Part shown: positions 1 to 11,207 of the stretch, in pieces
Layout of the letters: each line of letters starts with the position of its first letter
Numbering within the stretch: the stretch's first letter is position 1
Source: Myxococcus llanfairpwllgwyngyllgogerychwyrndrobwllllantysiliogogogochensis
Lineage (GTDB): Bacteria; Myxococcota; Myxococcia; Myxococcales; Myxococcaceae
Assembly (NCBI RefSeq): GCF_006636215.1
Contig: NZ_VIFM01000083.1
Coordinates: 1 to 39,491, forward strand
Direction of reading: 5' to 3'
DNA: 39,491 nucleotides
Program-made: the position numbers and the translations under genes
The notes under the pieces: generated by a model
Told to the model about the DNA's origin: nothing
Seen by the model: the letters and a program-made list of their open reading frames with translations, nothing else
The model's database searches: none

Positions 1-243
1 CCCGCTCCCCAGTCGCCCCACCCGCGTCAGCTCCTGACGGAAGTAGCGCGTGAAGAGCGTCTCCAGCGCGGGCTCCGACGTGTCGTTGCCGAAGATGGGC
101 GCGCACACGGTGTTGACGCCCGCGGGCAGGCCCGAGCCGCGCGGCGTCAGGCGATAGCCACACCCTGAAAACAACGCCGAGCAACCCGTCAGCAACACGG
201 CCAGGTGGAGACGCCGTGAGGCACTCCTGAAGGGAAGCGACAT
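1..243 (-). CDS. lptE: LPS-assembly lipoprotein LptE, N-terminal part (cut by window edge)
   Basis: This is the first 81 codons of a lipoprotein that runs off the left edge. The ATG is at 243. A basic N-terminus and hydrophobic stretch lead to two candidate lipobox cysteines, LTGC (Cys21) and FSGC (Cys28). The second is followed directly by GYRL, the hallmark start of mature LptE. The stretch after it (VNTVCAPIFGNDTSEPALE, then an FTRYFRQELTR helix) also fits the family. LptE plugs the LptD barrel and helps place lipopolysaccharide in the outer leaflet of the outer membrane. The gene is last of a leuS - zinc ribbon - lptE minus-strand series, with 31 bases to the gene upstream. The leuS-lptE link is common in Proteobacteria. 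The C-terminal half is not visible, so the call rests on the N-terminus and context. Confidence 0.82.
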   Translation of the reverse strand, partial: MSLPFRSASRRLHLAVLLTGCSALFSGCGYRLTPRGSGLPAGVNTVCAPIFGNDTSEPALETLFTRYFRQELTRVGRLGSG

Positions 244-274
244 GGCCGGCACCCTACCCGCCCGAAGCACTCCG

Positions 275-850
275 TCAAGCGCGAGGGCCCTCGGGCGGCT
301 CCGATGAGGGCGCGGTGAGCACGGCCCCTCTCGCATCCCTCACCACGACGCCTCGGGCCTTCACCGCGCCCGCCAGCGTGCTCCAGGCACCCAGCAGTCG
401 CGCATCCCGCTCAGAGCCCCGCCGCGCCAGCCCCAGGGGCCAGCGCAGCCGCCCTCCAGTGGACGTCTCCAGCACCAGCGCGTGCACCCGACACACCGCC
501 GCCAGCAGGCCGCCCAGCGCCGCCAGGCCGAACATCACGAGCTTCAGCGGGAGCCCCACGGCCACGAACCCCAACACCGCGAAGCCACACAGCACCAGGG
601 CCTCGAAGAAGGGACGCGACTCCAGCGTCAACGTCCGGAGCTGGATGAGCTCCACGATGAGCGGGGGTACAGCGTCGGCCGCGCGGTAGGTGATGCGCCC
701 GCCCTCTCCGACGAGGGAGCGCCCTCCACCCAGGTCCGCCGAAAGGAAGGGCCCGAGCGGTGATGGCACGGGCGCCTCCGGGAGCGGGGCGCCGCAGGAG
801 ATGCACCGCGCGCCGCCCGCCGGTTGGGGCTGGCCGCACGCGGTGCACAT
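275..850 (-). CDS. Zinc-ribbon membrane protein of unknown function
   Basis: A protein of about 191 residues with no function I recognise. From the ATG at 850 it starts almost directly with a zinc ribbon (Cys2-x2-Cys5 and Cys16-x2-Cys19, the latter followed by GAPLP), as in many bacterial zinc-ribbon-domain proteins. A GAGG eight bases upstream supports this start; an in-frame GTG at 871 would add seven residues. After a proline-rich linker comes a soluble stretch, then two adjacent hydrophobic segments (about residues 82-100 and 102-122) likely to form a membrane hairpin, then a basic tail. It sits 34 bases after leuS and 31 before lptE, so it is probably cotranscribed with both. The position next to lptE may hint at an envelope role, but that is only context. 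Confidence 0.75.
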   Translation of the reverse strand: MCTACGQPQPAGGARCISCGAPLPEAPVPSPLGPFLSADLGGGRSLVGEGGRITYRAADAVPPLIVELIQLRTLTLESRPFFEALVLCGFAVLGFVAVGLPLKLVMFGLAALGGLLAAVCRVHALVLETSTGGRLRWPLGLARRGSERDARLLGAWSTLAGAVKARGVVVRDARGAVLTAPSSEPPEGPRA

Positions 851-884
851 GACGAGGACCTCGGCGGGCACCCAGGGTCCCCGC

Positions 885-3386
885 TCAACCGACGACGAAG
901 TTCACCAGCCGCTTGGGCACGAAGACGAACTTGCGCAGCGTCTTGCCGGTGATGGCGGATTGCACCCGCTCATCCGCCTCGGCCGCCGCGCGCACGTCCG
1001 CCTCTCCCGCGTCCGCCGCCACGCGAATCTCCGCGCGCAGCTTGCCGTTCACCTGCACGGCGTAGGGGATGACGTCGTCCACCACCAGCGCCGGGTCGAA
1101 GTCGGGCCACGGCTGCGCGACGGTGAACTCCTTGCTCCCGTAGGCCTCCGCGATTTCGTCCGCGATGTGCGGCGCGAAGGGCGTGAGCACCACCGCGAGC
1201 AGGCGCACCGCCTCCGCCATGGCCGCCTTCTCCGCGGGCGTCTCCGGCGTCCCGGTCGCGGACAGCGCGTTGAGGCCCTCCATGATGCCGGCGATGGCGG
1301 TGTTGAAGGACAGCCGCTCGATGGCCTCCCCCACCCGCTTCAGGCACTTGTGCGCCACGCGGCGGATCTCCAGCGCCTTGCCCTCGAAGGGCCCGTCATG
1401 CGTGGCACCCGCCACGGAGGCGTGGTGGGTGGAGGCCAGCACCCAGACGCGCTTGAGGAAGCGGAACACGCCGTCCACCTGCTCGTCGGCCCAGTCGAAG
1501 TCGCGCTCCGGCGGGCCGGCGAACATGACGTACGCGCGCGCGGTGTCCGCGCCGTACTCTTGGACGATGGCAGCCGGCGCGACGACGTTGCCCCAGCGCT
1601 TGGACATCTTCCGTCCATCCGGGCCGTTGACGATGCCCTGCGTAATCAAGCGCTTGACGGGCTCGTCCACCGGGCTCAAGTCCAGCAGCTTCATCACCCG
1701 GGTCCAGAACCGGAAGTAGAGCAGGTGCATGACCGCGTGCTCTGGCCCGCCCACGTAGATGTCCACGGGCAGGAAGCGCTGGGCCTGCTTCGGGTCGAAC
1801 GGCGCGGCGTCGTAGTGCGGCGACAGGTAGCGGGCGAAGTACCAGCAGGAGTCGACGAAGGTGTCCATCGTCTCCGCCTCGCGCCGAGCGGGGCCACCGC
1901 ACTTCGGGCACGTGGTGTTCACCCACGAGGCGACCTTCGCCAGCGGGGGCTCGCCCTTGCCGGTGAGCACCTCCTGGACGTCGATTTCCGGCAGCTTCAC
2001 CGGGAGCTGCTCCACGGGCACGGGGATGCCGTGGCGCTCCGGGTCGCACTTCTCGCAGTAGACGATGGGGATGGGCGTGCCCCAGTAGCGCTGGCGGCTG
2101 AAGCCCCAGTCCTTCTGGCGGTACGTCACCGTGGCGCGGCCCTGGCCGTCCTTCTCCAGCTTCGCGGCCATCGCCGTGCGCGCCGCCTCGGACGTCATCC
2201 CGGTGTAGTCACCCGAGTCCACCAGCACGCCGTAGTCGGTAAAGGCCGCCTCCAGCGCCTCGCCCGCCGGGAGCTTGTCGCCCGTGGCCGGCTGGATGAC
2301 GACCTTCACCGGCAACGCGTACTTGCGCGCGAAGGCGAAGTCGCGCTCGTCGTGCGCGGGCACGCTCATCACCGCGCCCGTGCCGTAGTCGCTCAACACG
2401 AAGTTGGCGATCCAGATGGGCACCTGCTGGCCCGTGAAGGGATTGACGGCATGGGCGCCCGTGAAGATGCCCTCCTTCTCCGTGTCCTCTCCCGTCCGCT
2501 CCGTCTTGGACTGGGCCGCCATGCGCTTGACGAAGGCGTCCACGTCCGCGCGGCGCTCGGGCGTCGTCACCTGAGCCACCAGCTTGTGGTCCGGCGCGAG
2601 CACCACGTAGGTGCAGCCGTGGATGGTGTCGATGCGCGTGGTGAAGACGCGCAGGGAGGCGTCATGGCCCTGGATGCGGAAGTCCGCCTCCGCGCCATCC
2701 GAGCGGCCAATCCAGTTGCGCTGCATCGAGGTGATGCGGTCCGGCCACTCCTTGAGCGTGTCCAGCGCGTCCAACAGGTCCTGCGAGAACCGGGTGATTC
2801 GGAACGCCCACTCGGGCATCTCCCGGTCCACCACGGGCGACGAGCAGCGCTCGCACACGCCGTCCTTCACCTGCTCGTTGGCGATGACGGTGTGGCAGCC
2901 GGTACACCAGTTCACCTTGCTGAAGCGGCGATAGACGAGCCCGCGCTCCAGCATCTTGATGAAGAACCACTGGTTCCAGCGGTAGTACTCGGGCTGGCTG
3001 GTGTTGACCTCGCGCTCCCAGTCGTAGCTGTAGCCGAGGCTCTTCATCTCGTGCTTGAACGAGACGATGTTCTCCGCGGTGCGGATGGCCGGGTGCACGC
3101 CGTCCTTGATGGCCGCGTTCTCCGCCGGCAGACCGAACGCGTCCCAGCCCATGGGATGAAGCACGTCGAAGCCGCGCATCAGGAAGTAGCGCGCGTACAC
3201 ATCCCCGATGAGGTAGTTGCGCACATGGCCCATGTGCATCTTGCCACTGGGGTACGGCAGCATCTCGAGCACGTATTTCTTCGGTGCGCCCGGGCGCTTG
3301 CCTGCCCGGAAGATGCCGGCCTCGTCCCAGCGGGCCTGCCACTTGCCTTCAATCGACTGCGGCTCGTAACGCTCGTTCATCGCCAT
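885..3386 (-). CDS. leuS: Leucyl-tRNA synthetase
   Basis: Charges tRNA-Leu with leucine in the cytoplasm. The product is 833 residues from the ATG at 3386 (start MAMNERYEP), near the usual bacterial LeuRS length. The class I HIGH signature is HMGH at residues 51-54, and KMSKR lies at 593-597. A zinc cluster (CTGC ... CERC, about residues 165-185), the CP1 editing domain with the YGTGAVMSVPAHDERD segment, and a second Cys set (CEKC, CPKC) are all visible. A second in-frame ATG lies two codons downstream. AGAGG about ten bases upstream serves as the ribosome site. The frame stays open to 3851, but that extra 155-residue stretch is arginine/proline/alanine-rich and unlike any LeuRS N-terminus, so I treat it as leader. 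Confidence 0.97.
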   Translation of the reverse strand: MAMNERYEPQSIEGKWQARWDEAGIFRAGKRPGAPKKYVLEMLPYPSGKMHMGHVRNYLIGDVYARYFLMRGFDVLHPMGWDAFGLPAENAAIKDGVHPAIRTAENIVSFKHEMKSLGYSYDWEREVNTSQPEYYRWNQWFFIKMLERGLVYRRFSKVNWCTGCHTVIANEQVKDGVCERCSSPVVDREMPEWAFRITRFSQDLLDALDTLKEWPDRITSMQRNWIGRSDGAEADFRIQGHDASLRVFTTRIDTIHGCTYVVLAPDHKLVAQVTTPERRADVDAFVKRMAAQSKTERTGEDTEKEGIFTGAHAVNPFTGQQVPIWIANFVLSDYGTGAVMSVPAHDERDFAFARKYALPVKVVIQPATGDKLPAGEALEAAFTDYGVLVDSGDYTGMTSEAARTAMAAKLEKDGQGRATVTYRQKDWGFSRQRYWGTPIPIVYCEKCDPERHGIPVPVEQLPVKLPEIDVQEVLTGKGEPPLAKVASWVNTTCPKCGGPARREAETMDTFVDSCWYFARYLSPHYDAAPFDPKQAQRFLPVDIYVGGPEHAVMHLLYFRFWTRVMKLLDLSPVDEPVKRLITQGIVNGPDGRKMSKRWGNVVAPAAIVQEYGADTARAYVMFAGPPERDFDWADEQVDGVFRFLKRVWVLASTHHASVAGATHDGPFEGKALEIRRVAHKCLKRVGEAIERLSFNTAIAGIMEGLNALSATGTPETPAEKAAMAEAVRLLAVVLTPFAPHIADEIAEAYGSKEFTVAQPWPDFDPALVVDDVIPYAVQVNGKLRAEIRVAADAGEADVRAAAEADERVQSAITGKTLRKFVFVPKRLVNFVVG

Positions 3387-3800
3387 ATCCGCTGCGCCTC
3401 TTATGGGAGGGCCGGCCCTGGGGGCAACAAGTCTCGCCGGGCCCTCGTGCTCGCCGACACTCGGCGGGGACGGAGCCCTCCCCTCAGGCCGACGAGGCCG
3501 GATTTCTCCGGCTGACCTGAGTAAACCCGCGACCGAGGCCACTTCTGTCGCCGTCCGAGCCCCCGTCCGCCCGCCCCGCGCCTCCACGCGACGCGCTCGC
3601 CGCGCGCGCCGGGGGCCCGCGACCCCTCGCGCCAACGCGAGCCGCCACGGGCCGACGTGCGGGCTCTTCCGCGGGCCAGGCACCACCCATCCCGACGGGT
3701 TGGCCTCGGGGAGATCCACGATGTCTCCAGCCAGGTAGGGACGTGCTCTCCCCCTGGCGTAAGGCAGATCGCGCCCCGCGTCACCCCCGACTCGATACGA
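3387..3800 (-). promoter_or_regulatory. Long structured 5' leader of leuS (candidate regulatory RNA)
   Basis: About 414 bases separate the predicted leuS transcription start from its ATG and hold no gene I can support. Read on the minus strand, several hairpins are visible. A stem GCCAGG/CCTGGC with an inner GGGA/TCCC lies at 3730-3758. An outer stem CTCAGG/CCTGAG (3483-3488 with 3516-3521) encloses GCCGGA-GAAA-TCCGGC (3497-3512), a six-pair stem with a GNRA tetraloop. A CGCCGA-GTG-TCGGCG hairpin lies nearer the gene. The minus strand also reads GGGTGGTGCC at 3679-3688, resembling the T-box core GGGTGGTACC, but I could not build a convincing specifier stem and it lies 300 bases from the start. 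Structure is seen; function is inference. Confidence 0.35.
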
Positions 3801-3806
3801 GATCGG

Positions 3807-3835
3807 AATATTTCCGCTTGGATGGATTTGGCCAA
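3807..3835 (-). promoter_or_regulatory. Predicted leuS promoter
   Basis: On the minus strand TTGGCC (3830-3835) and AATATT (3807-3812) are separated by 17 bases, each matching the sigma-70 consensus at four of six positions. The site lies in a short AT-rich island in otherwise very GC-rich DNA. It would start transcription near 3800. Confidence 0.4.
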
Positions 3836-3860
3836 CATTCTTGAAAAACAAGGCTCGCCA

Positions 3861-3889
3861 TTGACTGGTTCAGTTCAGACGGTGACGAT
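3861..3889 (+). promoter_or_regulatory. Predicted susC-susD promoter
   Basis: TTGACT (3861-3866), 17 bases, then GACGAT (3884-3889), about 57 bases before the susC ATG. The -35 is strong (five of six) and the -10 weak (three of six). It lies back to back with the predicted leuS promoter in the same AT-rich island. Confidence 0.4.
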
Positions 3890-3946
3890 TCGCGCCCACG
3901 GCACCTGCTGGGGGGGCCGTCCCTACCGTTGCGAGGAAAGATCCGA

Positions 3947-7000
<3,054 letters not shown>

Positions 7001-7004
7001 GGCC

Positions 7005-8384
7005 ATGAATATCTACCAGACGAAGAAGACCGTGTTGGCGCTCTGCGCCGTACTGGGCCTGGGCGGCTGCGGCAGCCTGGACATCGGTGACCTGAACAAC
7101 CCCAGCCTGGACGAGTTCAAGAACAACCCCACCAGCTCCGCCGTCAACAGCGCGTCCACGGGCCTGCTGCTCGGACACCGCGCGGGCGTGGCGATTCAGA
7201 ACGGCTACGTCGCGCAGCTGGGCACCATCGGCCGCGAGGCGTACGTCTTCGACCCCGCGGATCCTCGCACGGTGGAGGAGATTCTCGGGCCGACGCTGGA
7301 CCCGGGCGCTGGCGCCTTCGGCGGCAACTTCTGGGCGGCCCCGTACTCCAACATCCGCAACGCCAACACGGTGCTGGCGGCGCTGGACAAGGTCGCGGCC
7401 TTCTCGGACGAGCAGAAGGAGGGCATCCGGGGCTTCACGAAGACCATCCAGGCGCTCGACTTCCTGGTGGTCATCAACACCCACGACACCAACGGCGCGC
7501 CCATCGACGTGGACCTGCCGCTGGGTCAGCTGGCGCCCATCGTCGGCAAGGACGCGGTGTTCACCCGCATCGCGACGCTGCTCGACGAGGCGGCGGCGCA
7601 CCTGGACAACGCGGGTGGCTCGTTCTCGTTCCGGTTGAGCACCGGGTTCGCGGGCTTCGACACGCCGGAGACGTTCCGGAAGTTCAACCGCGCCATCAAG
7701 GCACGCGTGTCCGTGTACATGGGCCGCAACGAGGACGCGCTGACGGCGCTGAGCCAGTCGTTCATCGACGCCACCGCGCCCGCTGAAGACGGCGCGAAGG
7801 CGGCGGCGCTCGCGTCGCTCAACGTGGGCGTCTACCACGTGTTCCGGGCGGCCTCGGGCGACGTGGACAACAACCTCCTGAGCCTCACCATCGTCGCCCA
7901 CCCCTCCATCGAGACCGATGCGCCGCGCCAGGCGAACGACGCGCTGGATGACCGGGTCACTCGCAAGACGGCCAAGCTGGACGAGCCGGCGAGCGCCGCG
8001 GGTGGCCGGCTGACGGCGGACCGGGGCTTCACGCTGTACCCGTCGGCGGAGTCGCCGGTGCCCATCATCCGCAACGAGGAGCTCATCCTCCTTCGCGCGG
8101 AGGCCAACATCGGCCTGGGCCAGATTGGCCCGGCGGCGGATGACCTCAACTACATCCGCACCCGCTCCGGCCGGCTCTCGCCTCGCGCGGACATCACCGC
8201 CGCGAACGCCCTGGACGAGCTGCTGGTGCAGAAGCGCTACTCGCTCCTGTTCGAGGGCGGGCACCGGTGGATCGACATGCGTCGTTACAACCGGCTGAAC
8301 GATCTGCCCCGCAACCTGGACGCCAGCTACGGGCCGCACGAGCGCTACCCCATCCCCGTCGCCGAAATCAACGCGCGACCGTAG
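7005..8384 (+). CDS. SusD/RagB-family surface lipoprotein
   Basis: A 459-residue lipoprotein that would cap the SusC barrel and bind ligand at the cell surface. The N-terminus has a signal peptide with lipobox LGGC (Cys22). The C-terminal third carries strong SusD features: PIIRNEELILLRAEANIGLG (a TPR-like helix pair), YIRTRSG, LVQKRYSLLFEGGHRWIDMR, and the closing RYPIPVAEINARP. The start is four bases after the susC stop with only a weak TAAGG upstream, suggesting coupled translation. A strong hairpin follows the stop. No SusE/F, glycoside hydrolase, peptidase, anti-sigma factor or hybrid sensor is next to the pair, so the ligand cannot be inferred from context. Confidence 0.92.
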   Translation: MNIYQTKKTVLALCAVLGLGGCGSLDIGDLNNPSLDEFKNNPTSSAVNSASTGLLLGHRAGVAIQNGYVAQLGTIGREAYVFDPADPRTVEEILGPTLDPGAGAFGGNFWAAPYSNIRNANTVLAALDKVAAFSDEQKEGIRGFTKTIQALDFLVVINTHDTNGAPIDVDLPLGQLAPIVGKDAVFTRIATLLDEAAAHLDNAGGSFSFRLSTGFAGFDTPETFRKFNRAIKARVSVYMGRNEDALTALSQSFIDATAPAEDGAKAAALASLNVGVYHVFRAASGDVDNNLLSLTIVAHPSIETDAPRQANDALDDRVTRKTAKLDEPASAAGGRLTADRGFTLYPSAESPVPIIRNEELILLRAEANIGLGQIGPAADDLNYIRTRSGRLSPRADITAANALDELLVQKRYSLLFEGGHRWIDMRRYNRLNDLPRNLDASYGPHERYPIPVAEINARP

Positions 8385-8395
8385 GCCGCCGCACC

Positions 8396-8424
8396 GGGCC
8401 TCCAGGGTTGATTCCTGGAGGCCC
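8396..8424. terminator. Terminator hairpin between susD and the converging oxidoreductase gene
   Basis: A perfect 11-pair stem (GGGCCTCCAGG / CCTGGAGGCCC) with a seven-base loop, 11 bases after the susD stop. Only a weak pyrimidine tail follows on the plus strand. It lies between converging genes and may serve both strands. Confidence 0.75.
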
Positions 8425-8488
8425 TCGTCATTCCCGCTCCAGGCGCGCGGCACTGCGCTCGCCTGGAGTCGTGGTCAGCGCCGATGGA

Positions 8489-9379
8489 TCAACGGGCCTT
8501 CGGCAACCCGGCGCGCTCCGCCACGAGCGCCCCCAGCGCGGACCAGTCGAGGTCTCCGTGCCCCTGGGCCACGCCACCGAGGTACTGGTCCCTCACGAGA
8601 CTGGCCAGGGGCATGGGCACCTCCGCCGTGCGCGCCGCCTCCAGCACCAGCCCCACGTCCTTGAGCCCCAGCCGCATGGCGAAGCCCGCAGGCGAGTACT
8701 TCTCCTCGGCGATGGCCTGCGCATACCGCTCGAAGATGGGCGAGCGCGCGAAGACGGCCTGGAACAGCTCCAGGAACTGCTTCGGTTCGATGCCTGACTT
8801 GCGCGTGAAGGCGAACGCCTCCGCGAGCGACTCCAGCATCGACGCGATGAGGAAGTTGCCGGAGAGCTTCACCACGTTGGCCATGGAGGCCTGCTCCCCC
8901 AGCACCGTGAGGCCCCGCCCCAGCGCCTCCAGGAGCGGCCGGCAGCGCTCCACATCCGCCTTCGTGCCCGCGGCCACGACCCAGAGCTGCTTCGACTCCG
9001 CGGCCTCGGGACGGCCGAACACCGGCGCGGCCACGTAGCCCTGGTCCGCGCTCGCGTGCGCGTCCGTGAGGCGCTGGGAGAGCGCCACGGAGATGGTGCT
9101 CGAGGAGACATGCACGGCGCCCTTCGAAAGCCCCGTGATGATGCCCTGTGGGCCCAGCGCCACGGCTTCCGCCGCGCTGTCGTCCGCGAGCATGCTGAAG
9201 ACGACCTCCGCGCCCTTTGCGGCCTCCGCGGGCGACGCCACCACGCGGGCGCCCTGCTTCACCAGGGGCTCGCCGCGCGCCGGAGTGCGGTTCCACACCG
9301 CCACCTCGTGCCCCGCGGAGAGCAGACTCTTCGCCATGGGCAGCCCCATATTGCCCAGTCCCACGAAACCCAGCTTCAT
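8489..9379 (-). CDS. NAD(P)-dependent oxidoreductase, 3-hydroxyisobutyrate dehydrogenase family
   Basis: A 296-residue beta-hydroxyacid dehydrogenase. The N-terminus has the Rossmann dinucleotide loop GLGNMG (residues 7-12) followed by the acceptor strand ending in VWNRTP. The middle has the substrate-region motif APVFGRPEAAESKQLWVVAAG and the conserved catalytic lysine in VVKLSGNFL. Arg after Asn in the VWNRT acceptor strand favours NADP(H), by family rule. Relatives include 3-hydroxyisobutyrate dehydrogenase, tartronate semialdehyde reductase and GLYR-type succinic semialdehyde reductases; VFGRPEAAE is nearest the GLYR group as I read it. GGGAG lies about seven bases before the ATG at 9379. 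It is the last gene of the long minus-strand series, 97 bases after the ABC permease, so it may have its own promoter. Exact substrate unknown. Confidence 0.85.
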   Translation of the reverse strand: MKLGFVGLGNMGLPMAKSLLSAGHEVAVWNRTPARGEPLVKQGARVVASPAEAAKGAEVVFSMLADDSAAEAVALGPQGIITGLSKGAVHVSSSTISVALSQRLTDAHASADQGYVAAPVFGRPEAAESKQLWVVAAGTKADVERCRPLLEALGRGLTVLGEQASMANVVKLSGNFLIASMLESLAEAFAFTRKSGIEPKQFLELFQAVFARSPIFERYAQAIAEEKYSPAGFAMRLGLKDVGLVLEAARTAEVPMPLASLVRDQYLGGVAQGHGDLDWSALGALVAERAGLPKAR

Positions 9380-9476
9380 GTCGCGCTCCCGTCCCTTCGG
9401 TCCGAGCCACCCTGCGCTCCGCTTCCGGACGCCGCAAGCACCCTGTCAGCGCGCGTCCAGGAGCAAACGCCCGGGC

Positions 9477-11207
9477 CTACTCCGGGCGGTCCTCGGAGAC
9501 ATCCAGGTGTTCGAAAGCGCGGCCTAGCGTGAGCACGCCCAGGCCCACCTCCGCCGCCAGCACGGCCGACGCGGCCGCCGCCCCCAAAGGCAGCGCCCAC
9601 ACCTCCAGCGAGGACCACAAGGGGAAGCCCACCACCGCGCCCGCCAGCGCCGCCGGCAACAAGCCCACCAGCGACACCACCAGCGAGCCCACCAACGTCA
9701 GCAGGCGCTGCCCGAGCGCCTCGATGCCCCGCGCGCTCCCCGTCCTGTCCGCGGGCACCCACGCCGGAAACAGCACCACCGCCGCGTTCTGGACGAAGAG
9801 CCCGGCCAGCGACACCGTGGGCAGCAGCACCGCGAGCGCCACCCCACCCGGCCACCACCAGGTCGCAAGCCACGGGTCCTCGGCGCCCGGGCCACACAGC
9901 AGTCCCACCGTCAGGAGCCCGAGCTGGAGCGCGCCCACCACCAGCGCCGATGCCGCCAGCTCCGCCCCCACCACCTGCCACCCCGCCAGCGGCAGCGCGC
10001 GCAGCAGGTCCAGCTTCGGCAGGTCCATGCGCAGGTCCATGCGGAAGACGCTCGGCCCCACCACCGCCATCATCGCCGCGAGCGACACGCCCAGCGGCCC
10101 CAGCACCCGGCGCGTGTCCGTGAAGAAGCGCGACTCGCCCATCATCGCGACGATGGCGCACCCCAGCAGCAGCGAGGCCAGCACCGACACCACGCCCCCC
10201 GTCATCCGCCTCCGGGTGATGAGGTTCTTCCAGATGAGCGCCACCTCCGGACGCCCTCGCGCCGACAGCCGGAAGGGTGCCTTGCGCGAGGCGAGCGCTC
10301 CGCCCCGAGCGCTCCCTCCCGAGGCCCGCTGGGCCCGCTCGCGCGTGCGCGTCTCGGCCTGCGTCACCGCGGACTCCTCGAAGGGGACCTCCGCCAGCCG
10401 CACCCAGACGTAGTGCGCCAGCGCGAGCACCAGCACCGGGGGGAGCGCGCTCAGGAAGTCGCTCGCGTCCCGCGCCAACGCGGGCGCCACCAGCAGCCGC
10501 GCGGGCCACAGCACCGCGCTCAACCCTGGCGACTCCACCAGCGACTGCACCCAGTTGCGCAGCACCCCGGGTGTCCCCACCGTCCTGGGGAACGGGTGTG
10601 CCTCCAGCGAGGAGTACACCGCCAGGCCCACCGCCGCGAGCACGCACCCCAGCGCCACCCAGCGCGCCACCAGTCCCCGAGTGCCCCACTCCCCCCAGCG
10701 CGTGCGCATGAAGGACGCGGCCGTGGAGTGCAGATACAGCGTCCCCAGGGACAAGAACGCGCCCAGGAAGAAGAAGCCCGGAGCCGGGCTCACCAACCGG
10801 CCGACGAACAGCGAGGCGAACAACGCGCCGGCCGCCGCACCCATCAATCCGCGAGCCAGCTTGTAGTGCAGCAGCGAGCGCCGGGTGACGGGCGCGGGGA
10901 ACAGCTGCACCACCTCCGACTCCGTGAAGGTCAGCGAGGGACGGTCCGGCCCCAGTGCCCACGCGGAGAACACGGTGACGAGCGCGGAGACGACCAGTGA
11001 CAGCTCCGCGAACAGCCGCACCCCGGGAGGCACGTTGCTCAACGTCCCACCGAACTCCAGCCGTCGCAGGAAGATGGAGTAGACGTAGCCCAGTCCCACC
11101 AGGGCCCCGACGAGGTAGCGCGGCCTGCGCAATCGCTGGAGCTGGAGCCGCAGGCGGTTGCGCGAGGAGGCCAGCCACAGGAACACGACGGCGCTCGAGA
11201 AGCTCAC
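9477..11207 (-). CDS. ABC-2-type exporter permease
   Basis: A 576-residue polytopic membrane protein. Multiple hydrophobic segments are spread over the whole length (for example around residues 34-47, 70-90, 140-185, 205-225, 335-385, 410-450 and 510-560), with a basic loop near residues 290-325. No ATP-binding motif is present. Its ATG overlaps the stop of the ABC ATPase gene by four bases (ATGA), so the two subunits are surely made together. The overall form fits the putative ABC exporter/ABC-2 permease group (large, about 550-600 residues, few conserved residues). The cargo is unknown. It lies downstream of the chemosensory operon with only short gaps between, so it may share that transcript. 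Confidence 0.8.
   Translation of the reverse strand: MSFSSAVVFLWLASSRNRLRLQLQRLRRPRYLVGALVGLGYVYSIFLRRLEFGGTLSNVPPGVRLFAELSLVVSALVTVFSAWALGPDRPSLTFTESEVVQLFPAPVTRRSLLHYKLARGLMGAAAGALFASLFVGRLVSPAPGFFFLGAFLSLGTLYLHSTAASFMRTRWGEWGTRGLVARWVALGCVLAAVGLAVYSSLEAHPFPRTVGTPGVLRNWVQSLVESPGLSAVLWPARLLVAPALARDASDFLSALPPVLVLALAHYVWVRLAEVPFEESAVTQAETRTRERAQRASGGSARGGALASRKAPFRLSARGRPEVALIWKNLITRRRMTGGVVSVLASLLLGCAIVAMMGESRFFTDTRRVLGPLGVSLAAMMAVVGPSVFRMDLRMDLPKLDLLRALPLAGWQVVGAELAASALVVGALQLGLLTVGLLCGPGAEDPWLATWWWPGGVALAVLLPTVSLAGLFVQNAAVVLFPAWVPADRTGSARGIEALGQRLLTLVGSLVVSLVGLLPAALAGAVVGFPLWSSLEVWALPLGAAAASAVLAAEVGLGVLTLGRAFEHLDVSEDRPE

Noticed and set aside
690..3515. 941-codon open frame on the plus strand opposite leuS
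   Set aside because: It is fully antisense to leuS, the product is His/Arg/Val-rich without any domain, and such shadows are expected from the strong third-position GC.
3820..3850. Sigma-54 promoter upstream of the SusC-like gene
   Set aside because: TTGGCC...TTGAA has the right look, but the GC pair is missing at the proper spacing from GG.
3387..3851. 155-residue N-terminal extension of leucyl-tRNA synthetase
   Set aside because: The frame is open but the residues do not look like a protein domain and all LeuRS proteins start near MNERYEP; a ribosome site is present at the short start.
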